A stretch of DNA of 64,000 bases. It comes from Azospirillum melinis. Lineage in GTDB: Bacteria; Pseudomonadota; Alphaproteobacteria; Azospirillales; Azospirillaceae. The DNA is taken from assembly GCF_013340935.1 (NCBI RefSeq), contig NZ_WHOS01000002.1, positions 62,001 to 126,000 of the forward strand. The letters run 5' to 3'. Of the stretch, positions 8,059-17,542 are shown piece by piece. The notes beneath the pieces were generated by a model. That model made no database searches and was not told where the DNA came from. It saw only the letters and a program-made list of their open reading frames with translations. How positions within the stretch are numbered: the first letter of the stretch is position 1; each line of letters opens with the position of its first letter. The position numbers were made by a program, and so were the translations under genes.

Positions 8059-9798
8059 CTACACGGCGTCCTGGGTCACCGCTCCATCCCCGGCATTCGA
8101 CGCGTCCTCGTCCCGCCGCAGCTTGTGCAGGGCGACGTCGATGGTCCGCTCATAGCTGACCAGGGGCGGCTTCAGCCCGTGGCTGAACAGCGCCTGCCGC
8201 GAGGCGTGGCTGGTCCCGGTCAGGATCAGCTTCACGCCGCGCCGCGCCGCCTTGTGCGCAAGCCCCTCGATCGTGTTGGCCGCGGTCGAATCGAGAAACG
8301 GCACGGCGCTGAAATCGACGATCAGAACCCGGTGGGTGTCGGCGATGCGGTCGAGCACCGAACCGATGGACGCCGCCGCTCCGAAGAAGAACACGCCGGA
8401 AATCCGGTAGATCACCACCTCGGGATCGGCCGCCCCCTGATCGTAGGGCTTGCGGGCGACCAGAGCGCCGTCGGCGCTGTCCTCCGCAACGAAGGGCGTC
8501 TGGCTCTCGATGGCGGTGATCGTCGACATGCGGTGGATGAACAGCACCGAGCCGAGCGCGAAGCCAATGACGATGGCTTCGGTCAGGCCGGTGAAGATCG
8601 TCAGCAGGAAGGTGGTCAGCAGCACCGCGGCATCCCCGCGCGAGGCGCGCAGCAGGGCGGCGATGGCCGGTTTCTCCACCATGTTCCAGGACACGACGGC
8701 CAGGACGCCGGCAAGGCTGGCGAGCGGAATGAAGCTGGCGAGCGGTGCCGCGACCAGGATGAAGACCAGCAGGAACACGGCGTGCAGCATGCCGGCGACC
8801 GGCCCATGGGCACCGGCGCGCACGTTGGTCGCCGTGCGGGCGATGGTGCCGGTGACGCAGATGCCGCCGAACAGGCCGGACGCGATGTTGGCGACGCCCT
8901 GCCCGACCAGTTCGCAGTTGGAGCGATGGCGGCGCCCGGTCATGCCGTCGGCGACCACCGCCGAGAGCAGCGATTCGATGGAGCCGAGCAGCGCGAACGA
9001 CACGGCGCTCGGCAGGACCGCCTGAATCTTTTCGAGCGTGATCGCCGGCAGGGCCGGCATCGGCAGGCCAGACGGAATGCCGCCGAACTTGGTGCCGATG
9101 GTCGCGACGTCGAGGCCGAAGGCGGCGGTCACGATGGCGCTGCCGGCGACCGCGATCAGCATGCCCGGCCAGTGGGGCCGCACCGCCTTCAACCCGACGA
9201 TGATGCCGACGGACGCCAGCGCCAACCCGACCGACGCCGGATCGGCCGTCGGCAGGCCCGACCACAGCACCGGCAGCTTTTCAAGCAGAGGCCCGGGTTC
9301 CGGCCCGCTCAGGGTCAGGCCGAGGAGATCCTTGATCTGGCTGGCGAAGATGATCACGGCGATGCCGGCGGTGAAACCGACTGTCACCGGATAGGGCATG
9401 AATTTGATGTAGGTTCCCAACTGCAGAAGGCCGATGGCCGCCAGCATCAGGCCGGACAGCAGGGTGGCGAGGATCAGCCCGTCCATGCCATGCGCCTGCA
9501 CCGTGGCGGCGACCAGCACGATGAAGGCGCCGGCAGGCCCGCCGATCTGGAACCGGCTGCCGCCCAGGGCGGAAACGAAAAAACCGCCGAAGATCGCCGT
9601 GTAGAGCCCCTGGGCCGGCGAAGCGCCCGACGCGATGGCAATCGCCATCGACAGCGGAAGCGCCACGATGGCCACCGTCAATCCGGCGATGGCGTCGGCG
9701 CGGAGGTTCGAAAGCCCGTAGCCCTCGCGCAGGATGGTGACGAGCTTCGGCGTGAACAGCTCGGCAAAGCTCGGTTGATGGGAAATCGGTACTGTCAT
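8059..9798 (-). CDS. SulP-family anion transporter with STAS domain
   Basis: A 579-residue inner-membrane protein of the SulP/SLC26 family. It has about ten to twelve hydrophobic segments from residue 30, the family signature region LPLSMAIAIASGASPAQGLYTAIFGG and SRFQIGGPAGAFIVLVAA, and a cytoplasmic C-terminal STAS domain (about residues 450-560, VLIVDFSAVPFLDSTAANTI). Family members carry sulfate, bicarbonate or dicarboxylates; the substrate cannot be assigned. The small XRE gene lies just upstream on the same strand, so co-transcription is possible. Confidence 0.9.
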   Translation of the reverse strand: MTVPISHQPSFAELFTPKLVTILREGYGLSNLRADAIAGLTVAIVALPLSMAIAIASGASPAQGLYTAIFGGFFVSALGGSRFQIGGPAGAFIVLVAATVQAHGMDGLILATLLSGLMLAAIGLLQLGTYIKFMPYPVTVGFTAGIAVIIFASQIKDLLGLTLSGPEPGPLLEKLPVLWSGLPTADPASVGLALASVGIIVGLKAVRPHWPGMLIAVAGSAIVTAAFGLDVATIGTKFGGIPSGLPMPALPAITLEKIQAVLPSAVSFALLGSIESLLSAVVADGMTGRRHRSNCELVGQGVANIASGLFGGICVTGTIARTATNVRAGAHGPVAGMLHAVFLLVFILVAAPLASFIPLASLAGVLAVVSWNMVEKPAIAALLRASRGDAAVLLTTFLLTIFTGLTEAIVIGFALGSVLFIHRMSTITAIESQTPFVAEDSADGALVARKPYDQGAADPEVVIYRISGVFFFGAAASIGSVLDRIADTHRVLIVDFSAVPFLDSTAANTIEGLAHKAARRGVKLILTGTSHASRQALFSHGLKPPLVSYERTIDVALHKLRRDEDASNAGDGAVTQDAV

Positions 9799-9903
9799 CT
9801 GTCCGGCGGCCTTCTGGGATAAGGCGGCGGGATCGTCGGCATCAGGTCGGCGGTCGCCGTCGCGCGGTCGATGGGTTTGGCGCCAGCGTTTGGCGCAAGT
9901 GTT

Positions 9904-10164
9904 TCAGGGCCTGGGTGCCGGTGTCTTCAGGCGGACGCCGCGACCGCCGGCAACGCTCTGCGCGTTGTCGCCGATCAGCTCGATTCCGGCGAGGTCGAGA
10001 GCCTCCACCACCTTGGTCAGGCTCTCCACCACGCCGCGCACGTTGCCGTCGCTCGCCTCCATGCGCTGGATGGTCGGCACCGACAGTCCGGCCAGTTCGG
10101 CCAGCGTCTTCTGATCGATCCCAAGAAGCGCCCGGGCGGCGCGCAACTGCGAAGCCGTGATCAT
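9904..10164 (-). CDS. small XRE-family helix-turn-helix regulator
   Basis: An 86-residue Cro/C1-type DNA-binding protein. The HTH spans about residues 5-60 (QLRAARALLGIDQKTLAELAGLSVPTIQRMEAS). The rest, VVEALDLAGIELIGDNAQ, is the short dimerisation-like tail common in stand-alone members of this group. It lies 105 bases upstream of the SulP gene in the same direction and has an inverted repeat just upstream of its own start, which suggests autoregulation and perhaps control of the transporter. Confidence 0.8.
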   Translation of the reverse strand: MITASQLRAARALLGIDQKTLAELAGLSVPTIQRMEASDGNVRGVVESLTKVVEALDLAGIELIGDNAQSVAGGRGVRLKTPAPRP

Positions 10165-10201
10165 CCCGCATACCCCGCTGATACATGCAAGTCGCTATCT
10201 G

Positions 10202-10221
10202 AAACATATACTATGATGTTT
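10202..10221. promoter_or_regulatory. inverted repeat, candidate XRE operator
   Basis: AAACAT at 10202-10207 and ATGTTT at 10216-10221 form an inverted repeat with an 8-base centre, 38 bases upstream of the XRE gene. A further ATGTTT half-site follows at 10237-10242. Sites of this size are usual for Cro-like dimers. The assignment is from position and symmetry only. Confidence 0.4.
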
Positions 10222-10341
10222 AAAACGTCAGTAGCGATGTTTGGAACTGTTGCGCTTCTCCGGCCCCCGCTGTCGCACGCCCCGCCCGTGCCATGCGATG
10301 GAATGCATGCCCACCGGCGAAATCGGCCGTTTCGGACCCGG

Positions 10342-10347
10342 TATAAT
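10342..10347 (+). promoter_or_regulatory. candidate -10 box for the M20 amidohydrolase gene
   Basis: A perfect TATAAT stands 47 bases upstream of the amidohydrolase start in otherwise GC-rich DNA. No convincing -35 element is visible at the right spacing, so an activator-dependent promoter or chance match are both possible. Confidence 0.3.
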
Positions 10348-10394
10348 TTGGGCAGGATTGCCACAGAGAATTGCTGGAACATAAGGACAAGACG

Positions 10395-11564
10395 ATGGAC
10401 GGGATGGTGACGGGGCTCGACGGGCTGACCGCGGACATGACGGATTGGCGGCGCGATCTGCACGCCCATCCGGAAACCGCCTTCGAAGAGCAGCGGACCA
10501 GCGACTTCGTGGCGGAAAAGCTGGCCTCCTTCGGGCTGGAGGTTCATCGCGGCCTCGCCAAGACCGGTCTGGTCGGGATCCTGCGCAATGGCGAGGGGCC
10601 GATGGTCGGCTTCCGTGCCGACATGGACGCGCTGCACATCCACGAGGAAACCAACCTTCCGCACAGCTCGCGCAATCCCGGACGCATGCATGCCTGCGGT
10701 CATGACGGGCACACCGCCATGCTGCTGGGTGCGGCCCGCTACCTGACCGAACACCCCGAGCTGTTCCGGGGCACCATCGTCTTCATCTTCCAGCCGGCGG
10801 AGGAGAATGAGGGCGGTGGCCGGGTGATGGTGGAGGAAGGGCTGTTCGACCGCTTCCCCGTCGAAAAAGTCTTCGGCATGCACAACTGGCCGGGGCTCGA
10901 GGTCGGCCGCATCGCGCTGCGCCCCGGCCCGCTGATGGCGGCCTACGACATCTTCGAGCTGACCCTGACCGGCAAGGGCACCCATGCGGGCATGCCGCAT
11001 ATGGGGACCGACACGATCATGGTCGGCAGCCAGATCGTCTCCGCCCTCCAGACCATCGCCAGCCGCAGCGTCCATCCCATCGATTCGGCCGTCGTCAGCG
11101 TCACGCAATTCCACGCTGGCGATACGTGGAATGTCCTGCCCGGCACCGCCGTTCTCCGCGGCACCGTCCGGACCTTCCGGCCGGAGGTTCAGGATCTGGT
11201 TCAGCGCCGCATGGGCGAGGTGGCCACCGCCATCGCCGCCGGATTCGGAGTCGAGGCCAGCCTGCGCTACGAACGGCGCTATCCGCCCACCACCAACAGC
11301 GCCGCAGAGACGGAACTGGCCCGGCGGGCGGCGGCACGCGTGGTCGGAGAAGAAGCCCTCGACCTCGATCCGATGCCCAGCATGGGGGCCGAGGATTTCT
11401 CCTTCATGCTGCAAAAGCGCCCCGGTTGCTACGTCTGGGTTGGTGCCGGACCGTCGGACCAGGGCCGGAACCTGCACAGCCCGCACTATGATTTCAACGA
11501 TGCGGTGCTGCCGATCGGCACCAGCTATTGGGTTCGGCTGGCGGAAACCGTCCTGCCGAAATGA
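10395..11564 (+). CDS. M20-family (HipO-type) amidohydrolase
   Basis: A 389-residue zinc peptidase-like amidohydrolase of the M20D group (hippurate or IAA-amino acid hydrolases). Metal-site motifs HACGHDGHTAMLLG, FQPAEENEGGG and the HNWPGLEVG stretch are present, as is a dimerisation domain from THAGMPHMGTD. A TTG start at 10371 is open, but ATG 10395 with AAGGAC upstream is preferred. These enzymes release amino acids or carboxylates from N-acyl compounds. It leads a region with an FAD amine-oxidase-like gene, two ATC-hydrolase-type genes and an amino-acid ABC transporter, so it may act on the imported substrate. Confidence 0.85.
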   Translation: MDGMVTGLDGLTADMTDWRRDLHAHPETAFEEQRTSDFVAEKLASFGLEVHRGLAKTGLVGILRNGEGPMVGFRADMDALHIHEETNLPHSSRNPGRMHACGHDGHTAMLLGAARYLTEHPELFRGTIVFIFQPAEENEGGGRVMVEEGLFDRFPVEKVFGMHNWPGLEVGRIALRPGPLMAAYDIFELTLTGKGTHAGMPHMGTDTIMVGSQIVSALQTIASRSVHPIDSAVVSVTQFHAGDTWNVLPGTAVLRGTVRTFRPEVQDLVQRRMGEVATAIAAGFGVEASLRYERRYPPTTNSAAETELARRAAARVVGEEALDLDPMPSMGAEDFSFMLQKRPGCYVWVGAGPSDQGRNLHSPHYDFNDAVLPIGTSYWVRLAETVLPK

Positions 11565-11570
11565 TGCAGA

Positions 11571-11614
11571 TCATGTCATGCGCCCCGATTTCCCGATCAG
11601 GGCGCATGACATGA
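11571..11614. repeat. perfect 15-bp stem-loop after the amidohydrolase gene
   Basis: TCATGTCATGCGCCC (11571-11585) and its exact reverse complement (11600-11614) enclose a 14-base loop, 7 bases after the amidohydrolase stop codon. The downstream flank on the + strand is A-rich (AAAAAATTT), not T-rich, so it is not a textbook intrinsic terminator in the direction of the gene. It may still end or protect the transcript, or be a protein-binding site for the gene that follows. Confidence 0.6.
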
Positions 11615-11750
11615 AAAAATTTCCGCGGAAAAATCTTGGGAATTGCGTACGTGTGTCCATTGTCCCATAGTTCGGCGGGAAACGGATGGCCCTAATTCCA
11701 AAAGGGGATAAGGGCACAGCGGATTTCAGCCAAACAGGGACGGGCGCGAC

Positions 11751-13094
11751 GTGACGAACCAAGGGGCACATCAGGCGGCGGGCCAGGCGCAGGACATTCC
11801 GGGCCGGGGCGGCATCTGGCAGCGTCCGGACTCGCTGTGGGAGGCCACCGCCCCGCCGCCGCCCGCCCTGCCGGCGTTGCAGGACAGCGTGCAGGCCGAC
11901 GTGCTGGTGATCGGCGGCGGCTTCACCGGGCTTTCCGCCGGTCTGCATGCGGCAGAGGCCGGGCGCCGCGTCGTGGTGCTGGAGGCGTCCGAGCTGGGGC
12001 GGGGTGCCTCCGGCCGCAACAACGGGCAGGTCATCCCGACGCTGACCCGTCCCGACCCCGCCGACCTCATCGACCGCTTCGGTTGGGAGAGCGGGGAGCG
12101 CCTGGTCGGGCTGATCCGGGACAGCGCCTCCACCCTGTTCGATCTGGTGCGCCGCCTCGGCATCGACTGCGCGGCGGAACAGACCGGCTGGATTCAGCCG
12201 GTCCATTCGCCGGGCCGCATCAAGATCGCCGAGCGCCGGGCAACGCAATGGGGCAAGTTCGGCGCCGATGTCGAGTTGCTCGACCGCGCCGCCGTCTCCG
12301 CCATTCTCGGCACGGATGCCTATTTCGGCGGCTGGATGAACCGGACCGGCGGGCACATCAACCCGCTGGCGCTGGTGCGCGGGCTCGCCGCCAAGGTGGT
12401 CGCGGCCGGGGCGGCGGTCTACGTCAACTCCCCCGCCTTGTCGGTGCAGCGCCGCGGCGACTCCTGGGTCGCCCGCACCCCGCAGGGCATGGTGACCGCC
12501 GACTCCCTGGTGCTGGGCACCAACGGCTATGCCGCCGCCATCTTCCCGGAAATCCGGACGGAGGTCGTGCCGGTCCTGTCCTGGCAGATGGCGACCGCTC
12601 CCCTGGGCGACACTGTCCGCAAAACCGTCCTGCCGGGCCGGCAGGCGATGTCCGACACGCATGGCGACCTGCGTTTCATGCGCTACACCGCCGACAATCG
12701 GCTGGTGACCGGCGGCGCGCTGCTGAACCCGGTGAATGGGGCGGAGCGGTTGAAGCGCATCGTCGGCGCCCGTCTGGCCGGGATGTTCCAGGCACTGAAC
12801 GGCGTTACCTTCGATCATGTGTGGAATGGCCGCATCGCCATGACCACCGATTACTTTCCCCGTGTCCACCGGCTGGGGCTGAACGGCTTCGCCTGGGCCG
12901 GCTGCAACGGGCGCGGCGTCGCGCTGTCAGTCTCGCTGGGGCGGGAACTGGCCCGCGCCGCCATCGGCCAGGACCCGAAGGATCTTGCCCTGCCCTTCAC
13001 CGCACCGACGCCCCTGCCCTTCAACGCCCTGCTGCAACGCATCGGGCCGCTGAAGATCCTGCAATACCGCTGGAACGACGCCCGCGAAGTCTGA
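11751..13094 (+). CDS. FAD-dependent amine/amino-acid oxidoreductase (DAO family)
   Basis: A 447-residue flavoprotein of the DAO family, close in style to gamma-glutamylputrescine oxidases. The dinucleotide motif VLVIGGGFTGLSAGLHAAEAG is near residue 50, followed by GRGASGRNNGQVIPTL, and a C-terminal NGRIAMTTDYFPRVH...GCNGRGVALSVSLG. The start is GTG. It is followed after 17 bases by an ATC-hydrolase-family gene, and the two probably share a transcript. It likely oxidises a C-N bond of an amine or imino acid; the substrate is unknown. Confidence 0.85.
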   Translation: MTNQGAHQAAGQAQDIPGRGGIWQRPDSLWEATAPPPPALPALQDSVQADVLVIGGGFTGLSAGLHAAEAGRRVVVLEASELGRGASGRNNGQVIPTLTRPDPADLIDRFGWESGERLVGLIRDSASTLFDLVRRLGIDCAAEQTGWIQPVHSPGRIKIAERRATQWGKFGADVELLDRAAVSAILGTDAYFGGWMNRTGGHINPLALVRGLAAKVVAAGAAVYVNSPALSVQRRGDSWVARTPQGMVTADSLVLGTNGYAAAIFPEIRTEVVPVLSWQMATAPLGDTVRKTVLPGRQAMSDTHGDLRFMRYTADNRLVTGGALLNPVNGAERLKRIVGARLAGMFQALNGVTFDHVWNGRIAMTTDYFPRVHRLGLNGFAWAGCNGRGVALSVSLGRELARAAIGQDPKDLALPFTAPTPLPFNALLQRIGPLKILQYRWNDAREV

Positions 13095-13111
13095 TCAAGG
13101 AGACCGCCAGC

Positions 13112-13609
13112 ATGTCCGACAGCCCCGACTACCCCACCCTTCTCCGCAATGCCTACGCGATGCGCGCGGCGTCCTACGCCCACATGTTCGACGTGCTGCG
13201 CGAGCGTTTCGGCACCGAAACGGCGCTGGAGGTGGGGCAGGAATCCACCCGCCGCCTCGGCGAGGCGATGGGCGTGAAGTTTGCCGGGCACGGTCCCGAC
13301 GACCTGACCGGCCTGTGCCATGCCTTCCTCGACGGCATTCCCAACCGCGACAGCATGTTCGCGCCGGAGATCAAGCGCTGCGACGGCGAGGCGCTGGAAA
13401 TCCATTTCCACCGCTGCCCGCTGAAGGAAGCCTGGCAGGCGCAGGGCCGGTCAGATGCCGATCTGGAACTGCTCTGCAAGATGGCCGGCGCCATCGACGG
13501 CGGTCTGTTCGAGGCCGCCGGGTTCGTTTTCAAAGGTGAAACCTGGAAGCCGGGCGACGAGGGCTGTTGCCGCCTGAAGGTTCTGCCCGGCGCCAGAGCC
13601 GCCGAATAA
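13112..13609 (+). CDS. L-2-amino-thiazoline-4-carboxylic acid hydrolase family protein (copy 1)
   Basis: A 165-residue cytoplasmic protein that I place in the ATC-hydrolase family on overall pattern: helical N-terminus (LRNAYAMRAASYAHMFDVLRE), the central acidic stretch IKRCDGEALEIHFHRCPLKEAW, and GDEGCCRLKVL at the end. Cysteines in RCPLKEAW and GCC are candidate functional residues, since the characterised family member opens a cyclic amidine ring. Start ATG 13112 follows CAAGGAGA. It lies between the FAD oxidoreductase and the ABC transporter genes; a second family member sits at the far end of that transporter. Confidence 0.7.
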   Translation: MSDSPDYPTLLRNAYAMRAASYAHMFDVLRERFGTETALEVGQESTRRLGEAMGVKFAGHGPDDLTGLCHAFLDGIPNRDSMFAPEIKRCDGEALEIHFHRCPLKEAWQAQGRSDADLELLCKMAGAIDGGLFEAAGFVFKGETWKPGDEGCCRLKVLPGARAAE

Positions 13610-13662
13610 ATGCGCATCGCCGCAAAGCCTGCAAAGACAGACAATAAGAGGGTGCCATCGCC

Positions 13663-14772
13663 ATGAATTTCCGTCTCCTCACGCTGACGACCCTCACCGC
13701 CGCCGGGATTGCCGGTTCGGCTTTCGCCGCCGACACGGTCAAGCTCGGCTACCAGCTGCCGCTGACCGGCGACACCGCGCAGTACGGCCAGGACTTCCGC
13801 AAGGCCGCCGAGATCGCGCTGACCGAGTTCAACGCCGCCGGCAAGCCGTTCAAGGTCGAGATCGTCTTCGAGGACAGCCGCTCCGACGCCAAGGAGGGCA
13901 CCAACATCGCCCGCAAGTTCGTGGACGACAAGGAGATCGTCGGCGTTCTGGGCGACTTCACCTCCGGCGTGTCGATGGCGGCGGCGCAGGTCTACAAGGA
14001 CGCCGGAATGCCGCAGCTGTCGCAGACTGCCTCGCACCCCGACTACACCAAGATCTCCAAGTACCAGTTCCGCAACATCGCCACCCAGGCGCAGGAAGGC
14101 CCCTACAACGCCAAATGGATGGCGACCAAGGGCTTCAAGAACGTCGCGGTGATCGCGGAGCAGACCGACTGGGGCCAGTCGGTGGTCAGCGGCTTTTCCG
14201 ACGCGGTCAAGGCCAACGGCGGCACCGTCGCCTTCTCGGAATTCTTCAACCGCGGCCTGAAGGACTACCGCTCGCTGATCAGCAAGATCGAGCGTGCCAA
14301 GCCCGACGCGATCTACACCGGGTTCTTCTATGAGGACGGCGCGCAGTTCCTGAAGCAGCTGCAGCAGCTGGGCATCAAGACGCCGGTTTATTCGACCTCG
14401 GCGGCCTACAGCCCGAAGCTGATCGAGCTGGCCGGTGGAGCGGCGGAGGGCGTGCATCTGACCTCCAACTTCCTGCCGACCGACCCGTCGCCCAACGTCC
14501 AGCATTTCGTCGACGAGTGGAAGAAGCGCTCCGACGGCGCGGTGCCCGGCCAGTTCCCGGCCCAGGCCTATGACGCGGTCCGCATCATGCTGGCGGCGGT
14601 GGAGAAGGCTTCGCCCAACCCGACCCGCGAGAAGGTGCGCGACGCGCTGGCCCAGACCAAGGACTTCCCCGGCGTCACCGGCAAGACCAGCTTCAGCGCC
14701 GACCGCGAAGCCGAGAAGGAACTGGTGAAGGTCGAGGTCAAGGGCGGCGCCTTCGTTCCGGTCGCCGACTGA
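13663..14772 (+). CDS. periplasmic binding protein of a Liv-type ABC transporter (copy 1)
   Basis: A 369-residue type I periplasmic binding protein. It has a signal peptide ending near GSAFAAD, then the branched-chain-type opening TVKLGYQLPLTGDTAQYGQDFRKAAEIAL and IVFEDSRSDAKEGTNIARKFV. Relatives bind branched-chain amino acids, amides or other small polar compounds, so the ligand is not fixed by sequence. It is followed by two permeases and two ATPases in the standard order, and by an ATC-hydrolase-like gene. Confidence 0.9.
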   Translation: MNFRLLTLTTLTAAGIAGSAFAADTVKLGYQLPLTGDTAQYGQDFRKAAEIALTEFNAAGKPFKVEIVFEDSRSDAKEGTNIARKFVDDKEIVGVLGDFTSGVSMAAAQVYKDAGMPQLSQTASHPDYTKISKYQFRNIATQAQEGPYNAKWMATKGFKNVAVIAEQTDWGQSVVSGFSDAVKANGGTVAFSEFFNRGLKDYRSLISKIERAKPDAIYTGFFYEDGAQFLKQLQQLGIKTPVYSTSAAYSPKLIELAGGAAEGVHLTSNFLPTDPSPNVQHFVDEWKKRSDGAVPGQFPAQAYDAVRIMLAAVEKASPNPTREKVRDALAQTKDFPGVTGKTSFSADREAEKELVKVEVKGGAFVPVAD

Positions 14773-14825
14773 CGCCTCCCCCGGCCAACGATCCCCAGCG
14801 CCCCCTTCGCAGCGACAGAGCCCGC

Positions 14826-15740
14826 ATGTTCGATCCCTATTATCTCCAGCAGCTGGCCATCGGCCTGTCGCTGGGCATGACCTACGCGCTGATGGCAATC
14901 GGCTTCACGCTGATCTTCGGCGTGCTGAACGTCGTCAACTTCGCCCATGGCGAGATCTACACGCTGGGTGCCTTCGCCGGGCTCGTGCTGATCTCGGCAA
15001 CGGCGCCGCCCATCGTGGCGGTGATCCTGGGCGCGCTGGCAATCGGGGCGCTTGCGGGCTTCTCGCTGGAGCGGATCGCCTTCAAGCCGTTCCGCCGCTT
15101 CACCGACGAGGCGTCGCTGAAATCGCGGGCGATGCGGGAATCGACCCTGCTCTCCTCGCTGGCGGTGTCCATCGTGGTGCGCGAGGCGCTGGAGATCGTC
15201 TTCGGGTCGCAGATGCGCTCCGTCCCCTTCGAGTACCTGATCAACACGCCGGTGCGCGTCGGGCCGGTGATCCTGGTGACCGGCGACTTCATCATCTTCG
15301 GCGTCGCCGCCGCCATGCTGATCGGCCTGCAATATCTGCTGACGCGCACCCGCGTCGGGCTGGCGATCCGCGCGGTTTCCAACAACCCGCTCGGCGCCAA
15401 ATATGTGGGCATCGACACCGACCGCACCATCATCACCACCTTTGTCGTCGGATCGATGATGGGCGCGGCGGCCGGCATCCTGATGGGGCTGTACTATGGC
15501 GCGGTCTTCCCGGCCATGGGCTTCACCCCCGGCATCAAGGCCTTCGTCGCCATGGTGATGGGCGGCCTGTCCTCCATCCCCGGTGCCGTGATCTGCGCGC
15601 TGATCCTCGGCATTTCGGAAAGCATGGCGACGACCTTCGTCTCGTCGGGCTGGTCGGACATGGTGGCCTACGGCTTCCTGATCCTGACCCTGATCTTCTT
15701 CCCCAACGGCTTGTTCGGAGCGCGCCGTGAACGCGTTTGA
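14826..15740 (+). CDS. livH: Liv-type ABC permease, LivH family (copy 1)
   Basis: A 304-residue inner-membrane permease with eight or so hydrophobic segments and the LivH signatures GMTYALMAIGFTLIFGVLNVVNFAHGEIYTLGAF and KAFVAMVMGGLSSIPGAVICA. Its end overlaps the LivM-type gene by 14 bases. It forms half of the import channel. An unusually long cytoplasmic stretch (FRRFTDEASLKSRAMRES, about residues 95-115) is present between the third and fourth segments. Confidence 0.9.
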   Translation: MFDPYYLQQLAIGLSLGMTYALMAIGFTLIFGVLNVVNFAHGEIYTLGAFAGLVLISATAPPIVAVILGALAIGALAGFSLERIAFKPFRRFTDEASLKSRAMRESTLLSSLAVSIVVREALEIVFGSQMRSVPFEYLINTPVRVGPVILVTGDFIIFGVAAAMLIGLQYLLTRTRVGLAIRAVSNNPLGAKYVGIDTDRTIITTFVVGSMMGAAAGILMGLYYGAVFPAMGFTPGIKAFVAMVMGGLSSIPGAVICALILGISESMATTFVSSGWSDMVAYGFLILTLIFFPNGLFGARRERV

Positions 15741-16779
15741 GAATGCGGCACCTGCCGATGGCCTGACCCGGCGCCGGGGGCTGCTGGTCCCGGCGCTGAT
15801 CCTGCTGCTGGTCTTCGCAGCGCTTCCGGCGCTGCTGGCCGGCTTCGACAAGGGCTATTTCTACCAGATCGCCAATCTGGCGCTGATCTTCGTCCTGCTG
15901 TCGGCCTCCATGCATCTGGTGACGGGGGTGGCAGGCCTGCTGCATCTGGGACATGCCGCCTTCTACGGCGTCGGCGCCTACACCGCGGCGCTGCTGACAT
16001 CCAAGCTGGGGCTTGGCTTCACCGTCACGCTGCCGCTGTCCGGTCTGGTGGCGGCGCTGGTCGCCTTCCTGGTGGCGCTGCCGACTATGCGGCTGGTCAG
16101 CATCTATTTCGCCGTGGCGACGCTCGCCATCGGGCAGATGCTGTATCTGGTCATGCTGAACTGGGTGGACTTCACCAAGGGCCCCAACGGCGTCATCGTC
16201 TCCAAGGGGTTCGAGCTGTTCGGCTTCAGCCTGTCCGGCCGCCTTGGCGCCTACTACACGGTGGCAGCGGTGGTGACGCTGTCGGTCATCGCCATCGGCC
16301 GGCTCAGCCATTCCTATTACGGCAACGCCCTGCGCTCGATCCGCGAGGACGACCAGTGCGCCGACGCCATGGGCGTCAGCACCGTGCGGCTGAAGATGGA
16401 GGCCTTCACCCTGTCGGCCTTCTTCGCCGGGATCGCCGGCAGTCTGTGGGCGCACATGACCGGCTACATCTCGCCGGGCGACTTCAAATTCTCCGAATCC
16501 ATCCTGATCCTGGCGATGGTGGTGGTCGGGGGGCTGGGCAGCCTGCCGGGAGCGGTCATCGGCGCCCTGCTGCTGATCCTGCTGCCGGAAGGGCTGCGGG
16601 CCCTGGGCGATTTCCGCAACATCATGGTCGGTCTGGTGATGTTCCTCTCCATCCTGCTGCTGCCGAAGGGCCTGCTGGGCGAGGTCTCCGCCCTGCGTCT
16701 CGTTCGTCGGCAGTTGGGGGCGGCGTGGCGCAACACCGGCCCGGCAAATGGGAAGGGCGAAGGGATCGGCTGGCGATGA
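15727..16779 (+). CDS. livM: Liv-type ABC permease, LivM family (copy 1)
   Basis: A 350-residue membrane protein starting with GTG inside the end of the LivH gene. It has the LivM features ASMHLVTGVAGLLHLGHAAFYGVGAYTAALL, the cytoplasmic EAA-like loop GNALRSIREDDQCADAMGVST, and AMVVVGGLGSLPGAVIGALLLILLPEGLR. It pairs with the LivH-type permease. The stop overlaps the next start by ATGA. Confidence 0.9.
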   Translation: MNAFENAAPADGLTRRRGLLVPALILLLVFAALPALLAGFDKGYFYQIANLALIFVLLSASMHLVTGVAGLLHLGHAAFYGVGAYTAALLTSKLGLGFTVTLPLSGLVAALVAFLVALPTMRLVSIYFAVATLAIGQMLYLVMLNWVDFTKGPNGVIVSKGFELFGFSLSGRLGAYYTVAAVVTLSVIAIGRLSHSYYGNALRSIREDDQCADAMGVSTVRLKMEAFTLSAFFAGIAGSLWAHMTGYISPGDFKFSESILILAMVVVGGLGSLPGAVIGALLLILLPEGLRALGDFRNIMVGLVMFLSILLLPKGLLGEVSALRLVRRQLGAAWRNTGPANGKGEGIGWR

Positions 16780-17542
16780 CCCATCTTCTTGAAATCCGCA
16801 ACGTCAGCCGCCGCTTCGGCGGCGTGCAGGCGGTCGGCGACGTCACCGCCCATGTGAACGAGGGCGAACTGGTCGGGCTGATCGGACCGAACGGTGCCGG
16901 CAAGACCACGCTGTTCAATCTGATCTCCGGCTTCACCCCGCTGTCGGGCGGCACCGTCGCCTTCGCCGGCAGGACCATCAGCGGGCTCAAGCCCAATCAG
17001 GTGGCGCGGCTGGGCATCAGCCGCACCTTCCAGAACCTGCGCGTCTTCCCCAACATGTCGGTTTTCGACAACGTGTCGGTCGGCGCCGTCGGCGCGCTGC
17101 CGCAGGGCGCGTTCGGCGCGCTGTTCGGCGGGCTCCACCGGAGCGGCCGGGACCGCTCCGCCGAGATCAGCCGCCGCACCTGGGAAGCGTTGGAGGCGGT
17201 CGGACTGACCCATGTGGCGGCGGAACTGGCCGCCAATCTGCCCTACGGCCAGCGCAAATATCTGGAGATCGCCCGCGCCCTCGCCATGCGGCCGCGCTTC
17301 CTGATCCTGGACGAGCCGGCGGCCGGGCTGAACGACACCGAGACGCGCGATCTGGCCGCCTTCATCAAGCGGCTGCACGGACAGGGCCTGACCGTCATGC
17401 TGGTCGAACACGACATGACGCTGGTCATGGGCATCTGCCAACGCATCCTGGTGCTGGCCTCCGGCCGCAAGATCGCCGACGGCACGCCGGACGCCATCCG
17501 CACCGATGCCGCCGTCCTCGAAGCCTATCTTGGGGTGGATGA

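Noticed and set aside
7987..9822. 611-codon + strand frame opposite the SulP gene
   Set aside because: It lacks any recognisable motif and mirrors the transporter's codon pattern; the minus-strand protein has full SulP and STAS domains.
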